Of a stretch of 14,854 nt of DNA, positions 1 through 5,894 are shown one piece after another. This DNA is from SAR324 cluster bacterium (lineage in GTDB: Bacteria; SAR324; XYD2-FULL-50-16). The notes under the pieces were generated by a model, which made no database searches, was not told the origin of the DNA, and worked only from the letters and a program-made list of their open reading frames with translations. The translations under genes were made by a program, and so were the position numbers. The first letter of the stretch is position 1. Each line of letters begins with the position of its first letter. The stretch covers positions 1-14,854 of the forward strand of contig NVSR01000124.1 in NCBI GenBank assembly GCA_002401295.1, written 5' to 3'.

Positions 1-735
1 CTGCCAGGTGTAGCCAATTTGCTTTCCTCTTTTGAGAAACGCTTGGTATCTCAAACTAATAATTTTGAAGCCCATCATAGTTATGTGATCATTCAAATTT
101 TGCGGAATACCTCAAATAAACAATTAGCCAGTATTCTTGATGCCCTGTTGCGCAAAAGCCCGCTGCCTCTGGAAACCTTAGTCACCCTGCAAGAACTATT
201 GTTTGCTTACGGCAAAGGAGAGAGCCTGCACTTATACCTCAAAGATGCTCTCAAAAAGGACCCGGAAAATCCAAGACTTTTACTAGCCTACGCCGGGAGT
301 TTTCCCAATTGCAGTCCTATCCTTCAGTATGGTGGAGAGCTGGAGTCCAACCCCTTTACTCTGAGCAGCTCCCAACAAAATGGACTATGCATGAAAACTT
401 TTCGTAAAGGCTTGGATTTAGCCAAACGTCTACAAGATTCTAAAAGTTTGAATTACTACAAATTACAAAAAGAGATGCTCTCTTTGCAGGAACAGGCTTT
501 GGACTACTCGGAAGATCAAGTTTTCTTCACTGACGAGGAAGATTTTGATGATTTCATAGACATGCATGACAATGACTTGCTAACGAACTACGCCCAGTTG
601 GGGCCAAAAGAAAAAAAGGAAATGCGAGAAATTAGAAAACTGATCGATAAAGATCCAAGACTACTGGTGCCTTTCGCCAAACAGCTAGGGCTCCCCGTGC
701 CCTTACTCAAGATGTTGCTTGAACTATTCAGCTAG
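1..735 (+). CDS. Hypothetical alpha-helical protein, 3' part only
   Basis: The reading frame is open from the first base to a TAG at 733-735. The earliest start-like codon inside the window is a TTG at 19 without a ribosome binding site, so this is most likely the C-terminal part of a longer protein. I do not recognise a named family. About 245 residues are visible. The first half is leucine-rich and helical, and the segment DALKKDPENPRLLLAYA resembles one TPR/solenoid repeat. A very acidic stretch follows (DEEDFDDFIDMHDND). The end is a charged helical tail reading KEKKEMREIRKLIDKDPR and then a hydrophobic terminus. It lies directly upstream of a J-domain/GrpE/DnaK set on the same strand, 125 bp from the J start, so a link to that chaperone operon is plausible but inferred only from position. 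TPR proteins often bind chaperones; nothing here proves that role. Confidence 0.6.
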   Translation: MPGVANLLSSFEKRLVSQTNNFEAHHSYVIIQILRNTSNKQLASILDALLRKSPLPLETLVTLQELLFAYGKGESLHLYLKDALKKDPENPRLLLAYAGSFPNCSPILQYGGELESNPFTLSSSQQNGLCMKTFRKGLDLAKRLQDSKSLNYYKLQKEMLSLQEQALDYSEDQVFFTDEEDFDDFIDMHDNDLLTNYAQLGPKEKKEMREIRKLIDKDPRLLVPFAKQLGLPVPLLKMLLELFS

Positions 736-738
736 TAC

Positions 739-805
739 TCAAGGAGGCCAATGAAAATAACCCCCATAAAAAACGATAGCCCCGGGTTATATCCCGCCTC
801 CTTGA
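739..805. repeat. 10-bp inverted repeat masking a Shine-Dalgarno sequence
   Basis: TCAAGGAGGC at 739-748 is the exact reverse complement of GCCTCCTTGA at 796-805, with a 47-nt loop. The left arm contains AAGGAGG, a near-perfect ribosome binding site 3 nt before an ATG at 751. In RNA the two arms would pair and hide that site. No U-tract follows, so it does not look like an intrinsic terminator. Its position before a chaperone gene suggests a translational switch, which is inference. Confidence 0.5.
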
Positions 806-867
806 AGGAAAAAAGTTACATCCCAGCTATACAAAAACAAAATAATGAAGCGAGGAACAATGGGTAA
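751..867 (+). CDS. Possible 38-codon leader ORF before the J-domain gene
   Basis: The ATG at 751 follows AAGGAGG (741-747) with a tight 3-nt spacing. The frame runs 38 codons to TAA at 865-867 and so overlaps the J-domain start at 860. The peptide begins MKITPIKNDSPGLYPASLKE, is basic and proline-containing, and shows no recognisable domain. It shares the frame of the upstream partial gene, beginning five codons past that gene's TAG. The strong ribosome binding site and overlapping stop are what a translationally coupled leader would show. An alternative is that the AAGGAGG is a chance sequence and the ORF is not translated. Only conservation of the start, site and overlap in relatives could separate the two. 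Confidence 0.3.
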   Translation: MKITPIKNDSPGLYPASLKEKSYIPAIQKQNNEARNNG

Positions 868-1159
868 AAACTACTATAAAATCTTGGACCTCACAGAGGA
901 TGCCAACAAGGATCTCATCAAAAAAGCCTACTTAAAAAAAATAAAAGAATTCCCCCCTGATAAAAACCCGGAAGAATTCAAAAGAATCAGAGAGGCTTAT
1001 GATCAATTAAAGAAAGACAATGCCCACAAAAAGCAGAAATTTGAAAGTTTGAAGAAAGAGCCGATTGCAGCAGAGTTCAACACTCAGGAAATGGAGGAAA
1101 TCAGGGATCAATTGATTCCCCCCTTAACGATTGATGACATGATCCGTCTCACGTTTTAA
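860..1159 (+). CDS. Small J-domain protein with PPD in place of HPD
   Basis: A 99-residue protein consisting of little more than a J domain. Helix I is YYKILDL (5-11), helix II is about 18-30 (LIKKAYLKKIKE), the loop is FPPDKNP (31-37), and helix III is EEFKRIREAYDQL (38-50). A short charged tail of about 50 residues follows, with no G/F-rich, zinc-finger or client-binding domain. In classical J proteins the HPD tripeptide of this loop triggers Hsp70 ATP hydrolysis; here His is Pro (residues 32-34 are PPD), while D, K, N and P that usually follow are kept. I recall PPE/PPD-type J domains in other bacteria but cannot verify that here. I chose ATG 860 because GAGGA precedes it by 3 nt; the in-frame ATG at 845 has no ribosome site. 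It is the first complete gene before grpE-like and dnaK-like genes, so its partner is probably that Hsp70. Confidence 0.85.
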   Translation: MGKNYYKILDLTEDANKDLIKKAYLKKIKEFPPDKNPEEFKRIREAYDQLKKDNAHKKQKFESLKKEPIAAEFNTQEMEEIRDQLIPPLTIDDMIRLTF

Positions 1160-1180
1160 TTCACGCTTACATTTTTAAAA

Positions 1181-1903
1181 ATGAACGAAGATAATTTTAC
1201 AAACCAGGAGCCTGAAGAGCAGGAACCCGAATTATCCACCTTCACTCCAATCCCAACGATTCAGCCCGCAGCACAGAAGAATATTCAAGAAATAGACGTT
1301 GAGCTGTTTTCTTATGTATCTGAATTTGCTTCTCTAAAATCAGAAGTGAAGCAACAAAACAGGATTCAGGCAAAAACAACCGAGCAATTGTCTCGTGTGC
1401 TGGATGAGGTTAATCAAGTTAAGGAACAATACGAACTGACCGCCCAACAACAGCAACAAGAATACGAATACAAGATGGAACAGCAGGTTCTAGTATTTTT
1501 TGAGAGCCTCCTACCTGCCTTGGATGGATTGGATTATGCTGTAAAACACGCAGAGGAAATTTGGTATGAACTCCAAAAACAAAGGGCTCCTCGATTTTGG
1601 AACCGCAAATCTTTTCTGCATGAAAAAGAGAGTGCTGAAGCCCATTGGATTGGTCTGAAATCTACGAGAGAACGCTTCTACTCCTGGATGCAAAATTATG
1701 ATATCCTTCCCATCCAGGCACTCAATGAAAACTTTGATGTTGCTACAATGATGGCGGTGGATCAAAAAATCGAAAGAGACATCCCCCCGCAAACCGTGGT
1801 GGAAATTGTGCGTAGCGGATATCAAAGAAGGAATCGACTCATTCGCGCTACTGAGGTGATTATAGCTGTAAAACCGACAACCGAAAAAAAAGGAGTCTGG
1901 TGA
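1181..1903 (+). CDS. grpE: Divergent GrpE-like nucleotide exchange factor
   Basis: GrpE promotes ADP release from DnaK-type Hsp70. This 240-residue protein has the expected plan: an acidic Pro/Glu-rich disordered N terminus (1-40), a long Gln-rich coiled coil (about 45-105), a short helical region with LLPALDGLDYA (110-120), and a C-terminal beta domain at about 176-232. The beta domain keeps the hallmarks LPIQALNENFD, MMAVDQ, TVVEIVRSGY and a variant of LRPAxV (IRATEVIIAV). An extra segment of roughly 30-35 residues (about 126-160, rich in W, R, K) sits where ordinary GrpE has a short link, which makes the protein longer than the usual 180-200 residues. The start has no Shine-Dalgarno sequence and lies 21 nt after the J stop in the same frame, so reinitiation after J translation is likely. 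Its stop overlaps the dnaK-like start (TGATG). Probably a paralogue dedicated to the adjacent Hsp70. Confidence 0.85.
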   Translation: MNEDNFTNQEPEEQEPELSTFTPIPTIQPAAQKNIQEIDVELFSYVSEFASLKSEVKQQNRIQAKTTEQLSRVLDEVNQVKEQYELTAQQQQQEYEYKMEQQVLVFFESLLPALDGLDYAVKHAEEIWYELQKQRAPRFWNRKSFLHEKESAEAHWIGLKSTRERFYSWMQNYDILPIQALNENFDVATMMAVDQKIERDIPPQTVVEIVRSGYQRRNRLIRATEVIIAVKPTTEKKGVW

Positions 1904-3669
1904 TGGAAAAAATTATTGGTATTGACCTAGGAACGACTAACTCTTTAGTGGCTGTGATCGAACAGGGAAAATGTACAGTAATTCCAGATCATCACGGAAA
2001 TCTAATATTACCTTCCTTCGTAGGTATGTCTAAGGAGGGTCAACTCCTCGTAGGTGAAGAGGCCAGGCGACAATATGTAGCGGTACCTCAAAATACGGTC
2101 AAGTCCGTGAAGAGGAAAATGGGGACGGACCATCAATATCAAATGCTGGAGAAGGATTACAGTGCTACGGAAATTTCAGCGATTATTCTAAAAACGCTGA
2201 AGGAGCGAGCCACTGCATACTTTGGTGAAGAGATCCGGAAGGCCATCATCACAGTCCCTGCTTATTTCAGTGACGCGCAACGACAAGCAACCAAAGATGC
2301 CGGAGAGATTGCCGGTTTGGAAGTGACTCGTATTCTCAATGAACCCACCGCTGCGGCTGTAGCTTATCAATTTGATAGCCAGGAGACGGAAACCATTTTG
2401 GTCTATGATTTAGGTGGAGGGACCTTCGATGTTTCCATTGTTGAAATCAGCGACGGCATCACGGAGGTACTGTCCAGTCATGGTAATAATTTACTGGGTG
2501 GTGATGATTTTGATCTAAAATTAGCCCACTGGCTGGAAGAGCGATTCTATCAAAGCAATCAGATTCGCCTATTTGACAATCCAGTGACCAAAGCCAGATT
2601 ACTCAGGGCGGCGGAGTCCGCTAAGATAACCTTGAGTGAACATATCTTTGTGGATGTTGCTGAACAGTATATTGCACGACAAGGAAAAAAAGCCCTGCAT
2701 TTACAAGAAAAGATCACAAGAATGGATTTTGAAGAGTTAATCATGCCGCTATTGGAGCAAACCACCGATGCACTGGATCAAGCCTTGAAAGACGCGGAAC
2801 TGGAAGCAGAGGATATCGATCGTGTGATCCTGGTCGGAGGCTCTACCAGGATCCCAATGGTTCGTACCATCCTCGAAAACCACTTGCAGCAAGAAGTCTT
2901 TGACTTGGTCAATCCAGACTTGTGTGTCGCTTTGGGAGCGGGTTATCACGCCGGCACACAGGCTGGGGAGGAAATCGATTCCGTATTGGTGGATGTGACC
3001 CCCTATTCTTTGGGAGTCAGATCAGGGCGACAGACTGACTACGGCTTTGATGATAATTATTTCAGTGTAATCATTCCCCGCAATACAGTTATCCCATGTA
3101 CCAAATCAGATATTTTTACGAATCCCATGGATGATATGAAAAAAGTCATGGTTGCCGTATACCAAGGAGAACAAACCTTTGCTACTGGTAATATCCATTT
3201 GGGATCCTTCGATATTTTAAACCTTCCCACAGCAAGATCCAATGAACTCAAGATTGAGGTCAGTTTTGATTTCGATATCAATGGAATTCTTAATGTGACG
3301 GCTAAAGAGAAAAACTCCAAACAAGAATTTTCCATCCACCTGCATCAATCAAGCACCCGCATGGCCACCAAACAAATCACCAAAGCCAGAAACCGCTTGG
3401 ATGACCTGTTTGAAGAAGCTTCCCAACCTATCATACCGATGGCAGATGTTATAATACCGAAGACAGAAAAGAAAATGTCAAAAAGCATTCGAGATCTTTG
3501 TCACAAAGCAGAAATAAAAGCTGAGTCTTTGGAAGATAAAGAGGAAGCAAAGGACATCCTCGATTTAGTGAGTAATATTAAGGAATGCTTCTGGGAAGAG
3601 GATGATGAACTATTAGAAACCCTTGTGGGAGAACTCAATGATATTTTGTACTACCTTGATAATGATTAA
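1903..3669 (+). CDS. dnaK: DnaK-like Hsp70 chaperone with shortened lid
   Basis: An ATP-dependent Hsp70 of 588 residues, against 610-640 for housekeeping DnaK. The nucleotide-binding domain (1-355) is intact: IDLGTTNS (7-14), SVKRKMG with Lys70, ITVPAYFSDAQRQATKDAG (116-134), NEPTAAAVAY (146-155), LVYDLGGGTFDVS (166-178), LLGGDDFD (197-204) and ILVGGSTRIP (309-318). The interdomain linker is VLVDVTPYSLG (361-371). The substrate-binding beta domain (about 370-480) is complete, ending near GILNVTAKEKNS. The helical lid (about 485-588) is short and ends LYYLDND, without the acidic EEV-type tail of housekeeping DnaK. The N-terminal domain lacks the roughly 25-residue insert after residue 75 found in proteobacterial DnaK, so this is the short Gram-positive-like form. 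ATG 1903 has AGGAG 7 nt upstream and overlaps the grpE-like stop by 1 nt; a GTG at 1900 is the poorer choice. It forms a chaperone set with its neighbours. Confidence 0.93.
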   Translation: MEKIIGIDLGTTNSLVAVIEQGKCTVIPDHHGNLILPSFVGMSKEGQLLVGEEARRQYVAVPQNTVKSVKRKMGTDHQYQMLEKDYSATEISAIILKTLKERATAYFGEEIRKAIITVPAYFSDAQRQATKDAGEIAGLEVTRILNEPTAAAVAYQFDSQETETILVYDLGGGTFDVSIVEISDGITEVLSSHGNNLLGGDDFDLKLAHWLEERFYQSNQIRLFDNPVTKARLLRAAESAKITLSEHIFVDVAEQYIARQGKKALHLQEKITRMDFEELIMPLLEQTTDALDQALKDAELEAEDIDRVILVGGSTRIPMVRTILENHLQQEVFDLVNPDLCVALGAGYHAGTQAGEEIDSVLVDVTPYSLGVRSGRQTDYGFDDNYFSVIIPRNTVIPCTKSDIFTNPMDDMKKVMVAVYQGEQTFATGNIHLGSFDILNLPTARSNELKIEVSFDFDINGILNVTAKEKNSKQEFSIHLHQSSTRMATKQITKARNRLDDLFEEASQPIIPMADVIIPKTEKKMSKSIRDLCHKAEIKAESLEDKEEAKDILDLVSNIKECFWEEDDELLETLVGELNDILYYLDND

Positions 3670-3690
3670 CCTCAACGCTCATTTGAGACA

Positions 3691-3942
3691 ATGGTGAATT
3701 TTAAGTGCCCAGTCTGTCATGCTCGCTTTCGGGGAGAAGAGATCTGTAAACGCTGCCAAACGGACCTCACTCCCCTCATCCAAGTGATCGATCAATCGAT
3801 ACTCTTGTACAATGATGCGCTGCAGTTCTCAGAAACTAAGCAGTGGCAGGAAGCCTTAACCTCCATCAATCAGGCCATTACTTGCTACCAAAGCATTAAA
3901 GATTACCACCGCCTCAGATCCCTAATTTCGAAACAACTATAA
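3691..3942 (+). CDS. Zinc-ribbon plus TPR-like small protein
   Basis: An 83-residue protein starting 21 nt after the dnaK-like stop, so probably the last gene of the chaperone operon. Residues 6-22 form a zinc ribbon: CPVC (Cys6, Cys9) and CKRC (Cys19, Cys22), followed by the distinctive TDLTPLI. Residues about 33-66 form two amphipathic helices with TPR character (ALQFSETKQWQEALTSINQA). I recall small proteins with the same CPVCxxRFRG...CxRC.xDLxPL pattern in Gammaproteobacteria, but their function is not known to me. There is no clear Shine-Dalgarno sequence before the ATG. It may act as an adaptor that hands clients to, or recruits, the Hsp70; that is inference from position and from the binding nature of both folds. 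Confidence 0.75.
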   Translation: MVNFKCPVCHARFRGEEICKRCQTDLTPLIQVIDQSILLYNDALQFSETKQWQEALTSINQAITCYQSIKDYHRLRSLISKQL

Positions 3943-4209
3943 TCTAGGAGGTGAGGTTCGCATTTATATATGAGTTTTGGAATCGGTAAACGCAATCAAT
4001 AATATTCTCTACCCACATCTGTGCTGAACCACTTTTTTCTACTTGACATTTTTCTCCCATAATTCAAAAAATTTCACTTGGAAGTACTTGAGAATTATCA
4101 TGTTCTTTTGTAGAAAAATGAGATCAGGCCATTTTAGCTGAGTGAAGATTATCAAGATAAATTACCCTCTCAATCAATGCCTATAATTAACATTCACTGA
4201 CTTAGAAAA
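3943..4209 (+). other. Gene-free AT-rich spacer, boundary of the chaperone operon
   Basis: This 267-bp spacer contains no convincing gene and no clear terminator hairpin. It starts with an isolated strong ribosome-site sequence (AGGAGGTGA, 3946-3954), but the nearest ATG (3970) is too far away and opens only ten codons. The base composition drops here and stays low through the next two genes. A candidate promoter for the acetyltransferase gene lies at its right end. Confidence 0.5.
4182..4187 (+). promoter_or_regulatory. Candidate -10 element for the acetyltransferase gene
   Basis: A perfect TATAAT is followed 22 nt later by the ATG at 4210, which allows a short leader of about 16 nt. No good -35 hexamer sits 16-18 nt upstream; a nearby TG at 4178-4179 is one base off the extended -10 position. 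In such AT-rich DNA a chance match is possible. Confidence 0.3.
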
Positions 4210-4689
4210 ATGATCATTAGGCCATACAAAAATACTGACAAATCCCAATTAAATGCACTGGCTTTGGAAGCTTTTTCACAGTACAGAAATAGATATAATG
4301 ACTGGGGTTCTATTCAAGCTGTAGTGGGTAACATGTCGTCTCTAGCTAACTCATCAGAAATAATTGTAGCTGAAGTTTCTGGTATTGTTGTCGGTGGAGT
4401 TGCTTTTGTCCCTCCAGGTGGAGATGCAAAAGGACATTTTGATATTTCATGGGCATCAATAAGAATGCTAGTTGTTTCACCAAACCAAAGAGGGAAAGGT
4501 ATTGGAAAACAATTAACCCTGGAATGTATCAAGAGAGCGAGAGATAAAAATGTAAAGTTTATAGGTTTGCACACCAGCCCAATGATGGAAGTTGCTTTAT
4601 CTATGTATTCGCGAATGGGGTTTACAAAAATCAAAGATCTCGAACCCATCTTCGGTGTTGAATACTCTACCTATAAGTTACAAGTATAA
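4210..4689 (+). CDS. GNAT family N-acetyltransferase
   Basis: A single-domain 159-residue GCN5-related acetyltransferase, a family that transfers an acetyl group from acetyl-CoA to an amine on a small molecule or protein. It starts with the typical IIRPYKNTDKSQLNALALEAF (split by beta1 and helix 1). Motif A is IRMLVVSPNQRGKGIGKQL (84-102), whose QRGKGIG loop binds the CoA pyrophosphate. Motif B includes GLHTSP and the terminal SMYSRMGFTK (131-140). The substrate cannot be read from sequence. The gene lies in AT-rich DNA (one hand-counted 60-base stretch is 37% GC) and is followed, 85 bp on, by a D-Ala-D-Ala dipeptidase on the same strand. That pairing could mean a shared role in antibiotic or peptide modification, but this is a guess. 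The ribosome site is weak. Confidence 0.85.
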   Translation: MIIRPYKNTDKSQLNALALEAFSQYRNRYNDWGSIQAVVGNMSSLANSSEIIVAEVSGIVVGGVAFVPPGGDAKGHFDISWASIRMLVVSPNQRGKGIGKQLTLECIKRARDKNVKFIGLHTSPMMEVALSMYSRMGFTKIKDLEPIFGVEYSTYKLQV

Positions 4690-4774
4690 AGCAGAATAGA
4701 TCCTTTGACTCCAAACTTAATTACGCAACAGCATCACCCGGTTGAGTCAGCTCAGCGCTATCTTGGAAAAAAAT

Positions 4775-5467
4775 ATGGCTGTGATCGTTAATCAAAAAAT
4801 TGAATATAGAAAAATATTGATTGCAGCCCCTGAAGTACAGGCTATTCCAGTTTTCGACTGCAATGAACCTTTGGTTGAGATGAAGGAGTGCTACTTAACT
4901 CAAGCTACGAAAGCAGCATTAAGGATATCTAAATCCACTCTTGTCAGGGAAACAGTTAGAGAAAAGCTACAAGAGGCTCAGCAATTATTACCTAAGGGAT
5001 TGCAAATTAGATTGTACGAAGGTTACAGGAGCCTTGAACAACAGGAAATAGAATTTTGTGAAAAGCTAGCTATAGTACAGAAAGATAACCCTGAATTGTC
5101 ACCTGAGGAAGCATTTATTGAAACCACAAAACTTGTTTCACCCATTCATAATCTAGATGGCTCCACCAATATACCTCCTCATAGTACCGGTGCTGCTGTT
5201 GATATAGAGATAATCGACAACCAAGGCACCCTACTGGATTTTGGAATGGAAATAGAAAACTGGGCTGTAGTTACACCGTCACTTTGCGAAACAGGGTGCA
5301 AAGAAATATCATCAGAGGCACAGACCAATAGAGATTTGTTATTTCAAGTAATGACAAGAGTTGGATTTGTTAATTATTACACTGAATGGTGGCATTTTTC
5401 TTATGGTGACAAGTATTGGGCATTTCAGCTCAGGCAAAAAAATGCCATTTATGGCTGTTACAATTAG
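4775..5467 (+). CDS. ddpX: D-alanyl-D-alanine dipeptidase (VanX/DdpX, M15D type)
   Basis: A zinc dipeptidase family that hydrolyses D-Ala-D-Ala. Members include VanX in glycopeptide resistance and DdpX, which salvages D-Ala from cell-wall turnover. With the ATG at 4775 it has 230 residues, somewhat longer than the about 190-200 usual for the family. Expected motifs are in order: IRLYEGYRS (78-86, the substrate-binding Arg), PPHSTGAAVDIEI (134-146, zinc ligands His136 and Asp143), LLDFGMEI (153-160), and EWWHFSYGD (204-212, catalytic Glu204 and zinc ligand His207). I prefer ATG 4775 over an in-frame TTG at 4742 because GGA lies 7 nt upstream and the TTG has no ribosome site. No signal peptide is seen, so action in the cytoplasm is likely. 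No vanH or vanA neighbour exists, which makes a full vancomycin cassette unlikely. Confidence 0.9.
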   Translation: MAVIVNQKIEYRKILIAAPEVQAIPVFDCNEPLVEMKECYLTQATKAALRISKSTLVRETVREKLQEAQQLLPKGLQIRLYEGYRSLEQQEIEFCEKLAIVQKDNPELSPEEAFIETTKLVSPIHNLDGSTNIPPHSTGAAVDIEIIDNQGTLLDFGMEIENWAVVTPSLCETGCKEISSEAQTNRDLLFQVMTRVGFVNYYTEWWHFSYGDKYWAFQLRQKNAIYGCYN

Positions 5468-5516
5468 GGAAAGCATATCACTAATTTAAGGCATTCAATC
5501 TCCAAGGAAAGCATAT
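5468..5516. repeat. Short direct repeat between dipeptidase and cupin genes
   Basis: GGAAAGCATAT occurs at 5468-5478, immediately after the dipeptidase stop, and again at 5506-5516, where it carries the ribosome site and first bases of the cupin start. The copies are 38 bp apart. This looks like a small local duplication near the point where composition rises again. Confidence 0.5.
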
Positions 5517-5883
5517 GAGCAAAAATACGGTAACCTACTGGAATGTATTAAAGCAGAAGGACTCGAATAAGTGGCAGCCAATTGATGGCACAGAAGGAAT
5601 GCTCGAAGAACTAACCTTGGCCTTCGATAAAGAAACTGGTGACTACACAAGATTAACCCGCTTCAAAGCAGGTGCGGATACAAAGGCCTTCGGTAGTAAA
5701 TCCCATGATTATCCTGAAGAAATCTATATTATATCCGGCAGATTGTATGATGAAGCCTTTGACTTATGGCTCGAAGCAGGACATTTTGCTAGTCGTCCTC
5801 CAGGTGAAGTGCACGGGCCATTCATTTGCGAAGAAGAGTGTGTAGTACTGGAAATTTCATACCCAAGCCAATCTAAATCATAA
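5515..5883 (+). CDS. Cupin-domain protein (ChrR/cupin_7-like)
   Basis: A 122-residue single-domain beta-barrel protein. The metal site of cupins is suggested by SHDYPEEIYIISGRLYDE (63-80, His64 and a following Glu) and by the second motif SRPPGEVHGPF (93-103, His100). The arrangement resembles the ChrR-type anti-sigma cupin fold and related small cupins; whether it binds zinc, iron or another metal is unknown. Cupins act as dioxygenases, isomerases or small-molecule sensors, and sequence alone does not choose. The start has AAGGA 6-7 nt upstream. It is separated from the next gene by only 11 bp, so the two are probably cotranscribed. No sigma factor lies nearby, which argues against a classical anti-sigma role. 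Confidence 0.75.
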   Translation: MSKNTVTYWNVLKQKDSNKWQPIDGTEGMLEELTLAFDKETGDYTRLTRFKAGADTKAFGSKSHDYPEEIYIISGRLYDEAFDLWLEAGHFASRPPGEVHGPFICEEECVVLEISYPSQSKS

Positions 5884-5894
5884 TTCACCAGAAA

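Noticed and set aside
952..962. CCCCCC run at the PPD codons as a sequencing error
   Set aside because: Any length change would shift the frame and destroy helix III, which reads perfectly; the His to Pro change is a substitution.
3970..4002. Ten-codon ORF after a perfect AGGAGGTGA, beginning MSFGIGKRNQ
   Set aside because: The ribosome site is 15 nt from the ATG, the peptide is tiny, and a faint likeness to the start of L37e-type ribosomal proteins is best explained by chance.
4043..4048. TTGACA that could be a -35 box
   Set aside because: The bases 16-18 nt downstream are an A-run with no -10-like hexamer.
4742..4777. Longer dipeptidase start at TTG 4742
   Set aside because: No ribosome site precedes it, while ATG 4775 has GGA at good spacing.
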